Positions 23,066 to 29,719 of a DNA stretch of 34,086 bases are shown one piece after another. This DNA comes from JACCTH01 sp050741915 (GTDB lineage Bacteria > Actinomycetota > Acidimicrobiia > Spongiisociales > ZC4RG35): NCBI GenBank assembly GCA_050741915.1, contig JBOGEX010000023.1:1-34086 (forward strand). The letters run 5' to 3'. The first letter of the stretch is position 1, and every line of letters begins with the position of its first letter. The notes under the pieces are model-generated. The model worked only from the letters and a program-made list of their open reading frames with translations. It searched no databases and was not told where the DNA came from. A program made the translations under genes and the position numbers.

Positions 23066-23639
23066 GGTGGGCTTCCGACTCAGGCATCGGCTCGAGGCTC
23101 TGACGTAGGTGACGGCGGGCCCTGGAGAGCCGGAGTCGGGCGGCGTTGGGACTGAGCCTGAGGACCTCGGCCACCTCGGCCGGGCTCAGGCCGTCATAGG
23201 CCACCAACTCGATCACCTCCCGCTCGCCGCTGCTGAGGCGGGCAAGGCCGGCTTCGAGCGCCGGCCGTTGCCTGGCGGCATCGATGGCCGAGGCGACCGC
23301 ATCTTCTTCCGAAGCCGTGAAGTGAAAGTGGCTGTTGCTGCTCTTGATGAGGAGACGCCTCGCCCCGGCCGAGCGCCGACGCTGTTTGGCCAGCACCCGG
23401 CGGGCGATGCCAAAAAGCCAGGGCAAAGCGGTATCGGTCTCGGGGATGTAACGGCCGGCGGCCTGTAACGCGACCAGGAAGGTTTCGGCCACCAGATCTC
23501 CGACGTCTTCGGAATCACGACAACGTCGAACCGCATAGAGAGTGATGGAGGAGGCATGGCGGCGAAAGAAGGTGGCAAAAGCATCGGAATCTCCACCGGC
23601 GGTGTCCTCCAACAACCGTGCATCGGCCCTGTCAAACAT
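23055..23639 (-). CDS. ECF-type RNA polymerase sigma factor
   Basis: Extracytoplasmic-function sigma factor, 194 residues. Region 2 (about 15-85) shows FATFFRRHASSITLYAVRRC, DVGDLVAETFLVALQAA and ALPWLFGIARRVLAKQRRR. Region 4 (about 130-185) shows LARLSSGEREVIELVAYDGL, SPAEVAEVLRLSPNAARLRL and SRARRHLRQSL. The linker is long for the class (about 40 residues, His/Ser-rich). No C-terminal SnoaL-like domain is present. The membrane partner gene follows with overlapping ends. It is divergent from the AapJ-type gene with about 200 bp between them. Targets are unknown. Confidence 0.93.
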   Translation of the reverse strand: MFDRADARLLEDTAGGDSDAFATFFRRHASSITLYAVRRCRDSEDVGDLVAETFLVALQAAGRYIPETDTALPWLFGIARRVLAKQRRRSAGARRLLIKSSNSHFHFTASEEDAVASAIDAARQRPALEAGLARLSSGEREVIELVAYDGLSPAEVAEVLRLSPNAARLRLSRARRHLRQSLEPMPESEAHRAI

Positions 23640-23751
23640 GAGTCCCGTTAACCACCCTTATGCGCGAACTACCGACAGCTTGTCATGTTTGGGCGCCTAA
23701 AGCCAGAGAACCTGGTCCAAGAACGCGGGTTATCTCTCGTCGAACTTGGCG

Positions 23752-23766
23752 TCTGCGGCCCGCAGA
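23752..23766. repeat. Palindrome in the sigma factor / AapJ intergenic region
   Basis: TCTGCGG (23752-23758) and CCGCAGA (23760-23766) form a perfect 7-bp inverted repeat with a 1-nt spacer, 80 bp before the GTG start at 23847. It is a candidate operator in a divergent promoter region. The rest of 23640-23846 shows nothing else I can support. Confidence 0.35.
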
Positions 23767-23846
23767 AGCCCGGACCTGGCCGAAGATCGCTGCGATTAGC
23801 TATGGTCAGATCACCGTTTGGCGGTATCAACTCCAAGGGAGGATTA

Positions 23847-25013
23847 GTGACACGAGCGAGAACCCTGACGTTTCTTGCGGTAGTGATGTTGCTGGCTGCC
23901 TGTACCCCGGCTGCCGACACCACCACCGCTCCGACCACCGATACGGGACCTGCTACCACGGCCGACACCGGGACGGTCACCACGGCTGACACCGGCGCTG
24001 CGACCACCACGACCGCCGACACCGAACCAATTGGAGACGGCCTTCTCGCCGATATCCAGTCACGGGGAAGCCTCCTTTGCGGAGTCAACGAAACCGTTCC
24101 CGGATTCGGGTTCCTCAATGCCGACGGCAGCCGCTCGGGCTTTGACATCGATTACTGCCGGGCCGTGGCGGCAGCCGTCCTCGGCGATCCCGAGGCAGTC
24201 GAGTTCGTTCCGCTCGACGCCCAGCAGCGCTTCACCGCACTGGCCTCCGGCGAGATCGACGTGTTGATCCGCAACACCACCTTCACGGCCACCCGGGACG
24301 GTGGAGAAGGCGCCACCTTCCTCAGCACCACCTTCTATGACGGTCAGGGGATGATGGTGTTCTCCGACTCTGGAGTCACTGCGGTGGAGGACCTGGCCAA
24401 CACGGCTATCTGCGTGCTGTCAGGGACCACGACTGAGTTGAACCTCGCCACGCGTTTCGCCGATATTCCCTATGAGCCACTCACCTTCGAGGACAACGGA
24501 GTCCTCCAGCCGGCGTTCGTCGCAGGACAATGCGATGGCTGGACCTCGGACAAGTCGCAGCTGGCCGGTGTCCGCTCGGCCTTCCCAGAGGATCAAGGTG
24601 GACCTGAAGCCTTGACCATTCTCGAAGAGACCTTCTCCAAGGAACCCCTGGGACCGGCCGTTCGTGACGGTGACTCGCAATGGGCGCAGATCGTCGACTG
24701 GGTGGTCAACGCCACCATCCTGGCCGAGGAATTGGAGATCACCTCCGAGAACGTCGATACCTTCGTCGACACCGACAACGCCGAGATTCGAAGGCTGCTC
24801 GGGCTGGAGATCGAAAGCGATGATGGCACCGCGGTCTTCGACGCCGGTCTCGGTCTCGAGCCGGGTTGGGCGGCCAACGTCATCGCCTCAGTTGGCAACT
24901 ACGGCGAGATCTTCAATCGCAATGTCGGTCCCGACACCCCTCTCGGTCTCGAGCGAGGGGTCAACGACCTCTGGACCAACGGCGGTCTCATGTACTCGCC
25001 GCCCTTCCGGTAA
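23847..25013 (+). CDS. aapJ: General L-amino-acid ABC transporter substrate-binding lipoprotein (AapJ-like)
   Basis: Receptor of an AapJQMP-type importer for many L-amino acids. GTG 23847 is chosen because GGGAGG lies 4 nt upstream and a lipoprotein signal begins at once, ending MLLAAC (Cys19). A Thr/Asp-rich linker with the repeated element TTADTG follows to about residue 62. The domain opens LLADIQSRGSLLCGVNETVP, continues GFDIDYCRAVAAAVLGD, ALASGEIDVLIRNTTFTATR, and ends NRNVGPDTPLGLERGVNDLW, all typical of AapJ/BztA. Length is 388 residues. The permease genes follow after a strong hairpin. Gene symbols follow the Rhizobium system by similarity of motifs and order. Confidence 0.92.
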   Translation: MTRARTLTFLAVVMLLAACTPAADTTTAPTTDTGPATTADTGTVTTADTGAATTTTADTEPIGDGLLADIQSRGSLLCGVNETVPGFGFLNADGSRSGFDIDYCRAVAAAVLGDPEAVEFVPLDAQQRFTALASGEIDVLIRNTTFTATRDGGEGATFLSTTFYDGQGMMVFSDSGVTAVEDLANTAICVLSGTTTELNLATRFADIPYEPLTFEDNGVLQPAFVAGQCDGWTSDKSQLAGVRSAFPEDQGGPEALTILEETFSKEPLGPAVRDGDSQWAQIVDWVVNATILAEELEITSENVDTFVDTDNAEIRRLLGLEIESDDGTAVFDAGLGLEPGWAANVIASVGNYGEIFNRNVGPDTPLGLERGVNDLWTNGGLMYSPPFR

Positions 25014-25021
25014 GCGAGCCT

Positions 25022-25054
25022 GAGAAGGGGGCGGCCGCTGGCCGCTCCCCTCTC
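25022..25054 (+). terminator. Hairpin between aapJ and aapQ, probable attenuator
   Basis: GAGAAGGGGGCGGCC (25022-25036) pairs with GGCCGCTCCCCTCTC (25040-25054), 15 bp with two mismatches and a 3-nt loop, beginning 8 nt after the aapJ stop. In binding-protein-dependent operons such structures commonly keep the receptor mRNA more abundant than the permease mRNA. No long T-run follows. Confidence 0.6.
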
Positions 25055-25112
25055 TTGAACCAGGGAGGCTTCGATCCCCACGGCGCCCGTCCCGTTTTGG
25101 CGTAATCAGCGT

Positions 25113-26231
25113 GTGCTGCGGACCGCCGCCCAGGTGGTGGCCACCGCAGCTGTGTTCATTGTCCTCTACGTCCTCTGGTTCAACGTCACTAACAACATGC
25201 GGGCCCGGGGAGTTCGCACCGATTTCGATTTCCTCGATCAGCCCTTTGGAGTGCGTATCGCCGGGTCCGATCTCAGCCCTTCTGCTCCGGTCCGCTCAGC
25301 ATTACTCAACGGCATCCGCAACACGTTTGCCCTGGCCATTGTCGGTCTCCCGCTGCTCACGATTCTCGGCATCATCGTCGGGGTTGGCCGACTTTCAACC
25401 AACTGGCTCGTCGCCAAGATCTCGACCGCCTACGTGGAGGTTCTTCGCAACCTGCCTCCGCTGCTGGTGGTGATTTTAGCCTTTCAAGCCGTGATTCTTC
25501 GCCTTCCTCCGGCCCGTAATCCGGTGACGCCCTTCGGATGGTTCGTCATCAGCAACCTCGAGTTTCACGTCCCCGGACTCCGCGCCGGTGAAAACCACGG
25601 GCCGTTCGTGGTCGTGCTGGTCGCCGCTTCGTTGTTGGGAGCCTTCCTCTGGTGGTGGCGAACTCGTGTTCACGAGCGAACCGGAGTGCCCCACCATCGC
25701 TGGTTGTGGAGCCTGGGAGCCGTCCTTTTGGTGGGAGGTAGTGCCTACCTGATTCTCGGTCGTCCGCTCACGATCACCCTGCCCATTCTTTCTGGCCGCG
25801 TCGTCGACGGGGGATATCGCGGCCTGGGCGCATATTTTGCGGTGATGGGGGCGCTGGTGTTTTACACCTCGAGCCATGTTGCCGAGATTGTCCGCGGCTC
25901 GATCCTGGCAGTTCCGAAGGGTCAATCCGAAGCAGCTTCGGCTCTGGCGCTGTCGGGGTTTCAGCGGTTGCGGTTCGTGGTGCTGCCCCAGGCACTGCGA
26001 ATCGCGCTGCCGCCCATCATCAATCAGTATCTCAACTATGTGAAGAACACGTCCCTGGCGATCGCCGTCGGTTTTGCCGAGGTGACCCTGATCGCGTTTC
26101 AAGCGATCGGCAATGGCCAGCCGGCTCCGCAAGTGGTCCTTTTGCTGATGGGCTCCTATCTGGTCTTCAGTTTGGTGATCTCCCTCTTGGTCAATCTCTA
26201 TAACCGCCGCCTCCGGCTCGTGACCCGCTGA
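25113..26231 (+). CDS. aapQ: General L-amino-acid ABC transporter permease (AapQ-like)
   Basis: First membrane subunit of the AapJQMP-type importer. GTG 25113 gives 372 residues. Conserved features are NTFALAIVGLPLLTILGIIV, VEVLRNLPPLLVVILAFQAV, SHVAEIVRGSILAVPKGQSE and the C-terminal FRQ-like loop ending LPQALRIALPPIINQYLNYV. A central insert with extra helices, usual for AapQ, lies about 135-220. Upstream of GTG 25113 the same frame reads TAPVPFWRNQRVLRTAAQ, matching the PFWRD-x-R opening of the family. GGGAGG at 25063-25068 sits 5 nt before an ATC at 25074 with no ATG, GTG or TTG. The real start may therefore be non-canonical. aapM follows with a 1-nt overlap. Confidence 0.9.
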   Translation: MLRTAAQVVATAAVFIVLYVLWFNVTNNMRARGVRTDFDFLDQPFGVRIAGSDLSPSAPVRSALLNGIRNTFALAIVGLPLLTILGIIVGVGRLSTNWLVAKISTAYVEVLRNLPPLLVVILAFQAVILRLPPARNPVTPFGWFVISNLEFHVPGLRAGENHGPFVVVLVAASLLGAFLWWWRTRVHERTGVPHHRWLWSLGAVLLVGGSAYLILGRPLTITLPILSGRVVDGGYRGLGAYFAVMGALVFYTSSHVAEIVRGSILAVPKGQSEAASALALSGFQRLRFVVLPQALRIALPPIINQYLNYVKNTSLAIAVGFAEVTLIAFQAIGNGQPAPQVVLLLMGSYLVFSLVISLLVNLYNRRLRLVTR

Positions 26232-27454
26232 TGACGATCACCGCTCAGAGGCCGCTCGCGGTTCGGTGGGTGAGAAAGAACCTGTTTTCCACTCCTCTCA
26301 ACGTCGTCTTGACCCTGGTTCTCGGCACCGGGATTGTCTATCTCGCTTTCTTGCTGATCCGATTCCTCATGACTTCGAACTTCGAGATCCTCCGGGTCAA
26401 CCTGGCGTTGTTCATGGTGGGGTCATTCCCCCACGGTCAATTGTGGAGAGTCGTCGTGGCGATGTTGCTGCTGGCGGTCATGGCAGGCTTCGCCGGCGGG
26501 ATGCTCAAGGGCGCGGCTCGAGAGCGATCGATGGACGCCGGGCTTGCGGTTACCGAAACGGGCAGCGCCCGGGCGGTGATCAGCTGGCTGCGACGTTTCT
26601 GGCCGCTCGGGCTGCTCGTGATTGTCTGCCTCGCGCTGACCCGGACCATCACTCCCACCTTGGTGCTGATAGCGGTGTTGGCTTTGTTGGCAGCCAGCCG
26701 GTGGCTCGGGCTCCACCTGAGCCCGGTCCCAAGAAGGGTGGGTTGGGTAGTCGTGACCCTGCTTCCACTCGCGGCCTACTGGATCCTCAGCGCCTCCGGT
26801 CTCGGTTGGAACAACTGGGGCGGGTTCATGCTCAATATCTTCCTGACGATCGCGGGGATCATCTTCGCGTTCCCGATTGGTCTCGCTCTGGCTATCGGTC
26901 GTCGCTCGTCACTGCCGGTAGTGCGGGCCTTCTCGATCGGTTACATCGAGCTCATCCGGGGCGTGCCTCTCATCACTCTTTTGTTGATGGCGGTCTTTGC
27001 CCTTGGGTTCTTCCTCCCCCGCGACCTTCGCCCCGGGGGGGTGACGCGAGTCCTCGTCGTGATCACTATCTTCGAGGCCGCGTACATCGCCGAGGTGGTG
27101 CGGGGAGGTTTGCAGAGCGTGCCCCAGGGCCAATCGGAAGCGGCCCAGTCTTTGGGCCTTCCGGGGCGAAAGATCACCCGCCTAATCGTTCTGCCGCAGG
27201 CGCTGCGGGCGACGATTCCGGCCATGGTCGGACAGTTCATCAGCCTGTTCAAGGACACCACGCTGGTGGCGATCGTCGGACTCGGAGACGTTCTCGCTGC
27301 TTCCTCCTTTGCCAATGCCCAGCCTCAGTTCAACGCCCAGGGACTGGCTCGAATTACGTTGCCGTTCGTCGCCCTGGCCTTTTGGGCCGGGTCGTATGCG
27401 ATGTCGCGCGAAGCCCGCCGCCTCGAGCGGCGCCTCGGGATTGGAGAGCGATGA
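26231..27454 (+). CDS. aapM: General L-amino-acid ABC transporter permease (AapM-like)
   Basis: Second membrane subunit of the AapJQMP-type importer, 407 residues, with the long N-terminal membrane region typical of AapM (several helices before residue 190). The core permease then shows SIGYIELIRGVPLITLLLMA, EAAYIAEVVRGGLQSVPQGQ and SLGLPGRKITRLIVLPQALR, followed by MVGQFISLFKDTTLVAIVGL, all hallmark sequences. The start overlaps the aapQ stop (TGATG) and the stop overlaps the ATPase start (ATGA), so all are translationally coupled. Confidence 0.93.
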   Translation: MTITAQRPLAVRWVRKNLFSTPLNVVLTLVLGTGIVYLAFLLIRFLMTSNFEILRVNLALFMVGSFPHGQLWRVVVAMLLLAVMAGFAGGMLKGAARERSMDAGLAVTETGSARAVISWLRRFWPLGLLVIVCLALTRTITPTLVLIAVLALLAASRWLGLHLSPVPRRVGWVVVTLLPLAAYWILSASGLGWNNWGGFMLNIFLTIAGIIFAFPIGLALAIGRRSSLPVVRAFSIGYIELIRGVPLITLLLMAVFALGFFLPRDLRPGGVTRVLVVITIFEAAYIAEVVRGGLQSVPQGQSEAAQSLGLPGRKITRLIVLPQALRATIPAMVGQFISLFKDTTLVAIVGLGDVLAASSFANAQPQFNAQGLARITLPFVALAFWAGSYAMSREARRLERRLGIGER

Positions 27455-28209
27455 CCGAGCCCAAAACCACCAACGACGAGAAACCGATGATCGTCGTCGA
27501 GAAAGTCGACAAGTTCTTTGGCAGCTTCCAGGCCCTCAATGACGTCTCATTGACCGTGGCCAAGAAGGAGGTCGTTGTCGTCATCGGACCTTCCGGCTCG
27601 GGGAAGAGCACGCTGATCCGTTGCATCAATCGCCTCGAGAAGCACGACGCCGGGCGCGTGGTTGTCGACGGTGTCGAGCTGACCGACGACATTCGCAACA
27701 TCCACGAAGTCCGCATGGAAACCGGCATGGTGTTTCAGCAATTCAATCTTTTTCCTCATCTCACGGTGCTCGAGAATGTCACTCTGGCGCCGCGCGAAGT
27801 GCGGCACATGGCCAAGGCGGAAGCAGAGGAGCTGGGCCTGAAGATGCTGGTTCGGGTCAGGATCCCCGAGCAAGCTCGCAAATTCCCGGGCCAGCTGTCG
27901 GGCGGCCAGCAACAACGGGTGGCGATCGCCCGGTCGCTGGCCATGCAGCCCAAGGTGATGCTCTTCGACGAGCCGACCTCGGCGTTGGACCCGGAAATGA
28001 TCAAAGAGGTCCTGGAGGTGATGGAGGAGTTGGCCGCTACCGGGATGACGATGATCGTCATCAGCCATGAGATGGGCTTCGCCCGGGCAGTGGCGGACCG
28101 GATCATCTTCATGTGCGACGGCCAGATCGTCGAAGTCGGCCCCCCCGAACACTTCTTCACCAACCCCACTGAGGAGCGGACCAAGACGTTCCTCTCCCAG
28201 ATCCTTTAG
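27451..28209 (+). CDS. aapP: General L-amino-acid ABC transporter ATP-binding protein (AapP-like)
   Basis: ATPase of the AapJQMP-type importer, 252 residues from ATG 27451. Walker A is GPSGSGKST (46-54), followed by LIRCINRLEKHDAGRVVVDG, the Q loop TGMVFQQFNLFPHLTVLENV, signature LSGGQQQRVAIARSLAMQPK, Walker B VMLFDEPTSALDPEMIKEV and switch His in ISHEMGFARAVADRIIFM. The same frame is open far upstream, but that part lies inside aapM in another frame and is not coding. It closely resembles the ATPase at 19953-20708, suggesting paralogy. It ends the operon; no clear terminator follows. Confidence 0.95.
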   Translation: MTEPKTTNDEKPMIVVEKVDKFFGSFQALNDVSLTVAKKEVVVVIGPSGSGKSTLIRCINRLEKHDAGRVVVDGVELTDDIRNIHEVRMETGMVFQQFNLFPHLTVLENVTLAPREVRHMAKAEAEELGLKMLVRVRIPEQARKFPGQLSGGQQQRVAIARSLAMQPKVMLFDEPTSALDPEMIKEVLEVMEELAATGMTMIVISHEMGFARAVADRIIFMCDGQIVEVGPPEHFFTNPTEERTKTFLSQIL

Positions 28210-28349
28210 CAACCCTGGGACGTAAAACGGGTGTAGGACCGACAGTCAGGGGCGCTCTACCGGTGACGCCGGCTCGCCTCTAGATCTTTTTGGCTACAAA
28301 GAGCAAAGCTGAGATTGCTCCCCGGGCCGGCGTCCACCCTCCCCGCCAC

Positions 28350-28457
28350 CAAATTCGTCACTGGCGAACGCTTCCCGACAAATTCGGTAACTGGCGCCCG
28401 GTCCTCGTTCGCCAGCTACCGAATTTGCCCTAGAGCGGGCGTGAGTGACCGAATTTC
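28350..28457. repeat. Palindromic repeat element B (two forward, two inverted units)
   Basis: Forward units begin CAAATTCGTCACTGGCGAAC (28350) and CAAATTCGGTAACTGGCGCC (28379). Inverted units end CGCCAGCTACCGAATTTG (28410-28427) and AGTGACCGAATTTC (28444-28457). The inner pair forms a hairpin: 28379-28396 matches the complement of 28410-28427 at 17 of 18 positions around a 13-nt loop. Unit spacing is 29 and 30 bp. The plan equals that of element A at 16671-18134, with conserved outer CAAATTYG and a different inner stem. Confidence 0.7.
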
Positions 28458-28543
28458 CAGTGGGCGGGAGCGCCTGCTCGTTCTCCCAGCCGGACCGGCC
28501 CATCAATCACAGTTCCGTCGGTGGCACCACATATTTCCTTGGC

Positions 28544-28563
28544 CGATTTTCATCCATCTCGGG
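28544..28563 (+). repeat. 20-bp sequence repeated inverted at 33995-34014
   Basis: CGATTTTCATCCATCTCGGG occurs here on the plus strand and, exactly, on the minus strand at 33995-34014. Both copies are non-coding and each is followed by a hairpin-forming sequence with GCCAG and CATG, then GTTGT. This suggests a diverged longer element. Confidence 0.6.
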
Positions 28564-28636
28564 CGTCGACGCCAGGGACGTCATGCTTTACGTTGTGTAA
28601 CAGCGTCTACAGCCCAGAGAATGGGAAAAACCGACC

Positions 28637-28642
28637 TAGCCT
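28637..28642 (+). promoter_or_regulatory. Candidate leaderless promoter (-10) of the CapA-like gene
   Basis: TAGCCT lies 6 nt before GTG 28649 and there is no Shine-Dalgarno sequence. This matches the TANNNT-N6-start geometry seen at two other genes here. No convincing -35 box. Confidence 0.4.
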
Positions 28643-28648
28643 CCCCGA

Positions 28649-29719
28649 GTGCGCGGTCGGTCATTCCTCCTCTTTCTGTTCATCGTCGCCTGTGGGGCGC
28701 CGCTTCGTCAGGAGACGCGCCTTGTCGCCGCCCCAACGTCGATCCCACCGACGACGACCGGTACGTCAGGATCGATGACGACCGCCACCACCTCGCCGAC
28801 AACCACCGCTGCGGCTCCGTCGACGACGACCACGACCCGGCCCGAACGTGGCACCCTGGTGATCCATGGCGTCGGGGACGTCAATCTCGACACCTCGTAC
28901 ATCCCGGCGCTGGCCGAGCGGGGCTTCGAGTGGGCATGGAGCGGGCTCGACGACCTCTTTCTTGACGACGACCTGACGGTGGTGAACCTCGAGTGCAGCC
29001 CGTCTCCTCTCGGTGCTGCCCAACCGAAGGCGTTCACCTTTCAATGCCCCGATGGACACGCCGAGATGGCTGGAGCCGGGGTGGAGGTGACCAACCTGGG
29101 CAACAACCACTCGCAGGACTTTGGTGTCGAGGCCATGCTCGATGGGCGCCAGCGGTTGCGAGGGGTAGGTATCGAGCCGGTCGGAGCGGGGCTCAACGCT
29201 GCCCAAGCCAACGCCTTCACTGCCCTGCGGATCAATGGTTGGAAAGTGGCGGTCCTCGGCTTCGGGGGAGTGCAGCCCCATGGGGGCTGGCTCGCCACCG
29301 CCGACAAAGCCGGCATGGCCGATGGCGACAGCATCGAAACAATGACGGCCGCGGTGGAGCGAGCGGAAGCGTGGGCCGATTGGGTGGTGGTCACCGTACA
29401 TTGGGGAGTGGAGTTCGATCTCGAGCCGCGGGCCGAAGACATCGAGCGAGCAAAGGCGATGATCGCCGCTGGCGCCGACGTGATCTTTGGCCACCACCCT
29501 CATCGCTTGCAGCCGTTCGAGTTCATCGACGGCAGCCCGGTGGCGTGGAGCCTGGGCAACTTCGTTTGGCCGAACTTCTCCGCTGCTGGCTCGAACACCG
29601 CGGTGGCGCGGGTTGTCATCACCCCCGATGCCGAGATCAGCGGATGTTTGATTCCGGCCACGATCGAGAGTTCGGGCCACCCGGTTTTGACCGGCGAACC
29701 AACATGCGGAGAATCGTGA
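28649..29719 (+). CDS. CapA-like lipoprotein (poly-gamma-glutamate capsule CapA family)
   Basis: Exported protein of the CapA/PgsA family with a metallophosphoesterase-like fold. Members take part in poly-gamma-glutamate export or related envelope functions. GTG 28649 starts a lipoprotein signal, LLFLFIVAC (Cys15), then a Pro/Thr-rich linker to about residue 68. The domain opens GTLVIHGVGDVNLD, continues DDDLTVVNLECS, VTNLGNNHSQDFGVEAMLD, VVVTVHWGVEFDLEP and ADVIFGHHPHRLQPFEF, with WSLGNFVWP near the end. These are the CapA blocks, including the likely metal-binding Asp, Asn and His residues. 356 residues. It overlaps the beta-propeller gene, implying a joint role at the cell surface. No pgsB/pgsC genes are nearby, so capsule synthesis is doubtful. 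Confidence 0.9.
   Translation: MRGRSFLLFLFIVACGAPLRQETRLVAAPTSIPPTTTGTSGSMTTATTSPTTTAAAPSTTTTTRPERGTLVIHGVGDVNLDTSYIPALAERGFEWAWSGLDDLFLDDDLTVVNLECSPSPLGAAQPKAFTFQCPDGHAEMAGAGVEVTNLGNNHSQDFGVEAMLDGRQRLRGVGIEPVGAGLNAAQANAFTALRINGWKVAVLGFGGVQPHGGWLATADKAGMADGDSIETMTAAVERAEAWADWVVVTVHWGVEFDLEPRAEDIERAKAMIAAGADVIFGHHPHRLQPFEFIDGSPVAWSLGNFVWPNFSAAGSNTAVARVVITPDAEISGCLIPATIESSGHPVLTGEPTCGES

Larger units (their letters stand above)
28210..28648. other. Intergenic region without a gene, rich in repeats
   Basis: No supported gene in 439 bp. It holds a 6-bp inverted repeat GAGCAA/TTGCTC (28301-28320), palindromic element B (28350-28457), a 20-bp sequence shared with the window's end (28544-28563), a palindrome GGCGTCGACGCC (28562-28573) and a likely promoter for the CapA-like gene. 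Open frames across it show a 10-residue periodicity caused by the 30-bp repeats and should not be read as proteins. Confidence 0.6.

Noticed and set aside
28350..28457. CRISPR array
   Set aside because: The 30-bp units are contiguous and inverted relative to each other, with no spacers between identical repeats and no cas genes.
28294..28506. Short open frames over element B
   Set aside because: Their 10-residue periodicity (ANSVAGERGP and similar) reflects the 30-bp DNA units; no ribosome-binding site or family similarity.
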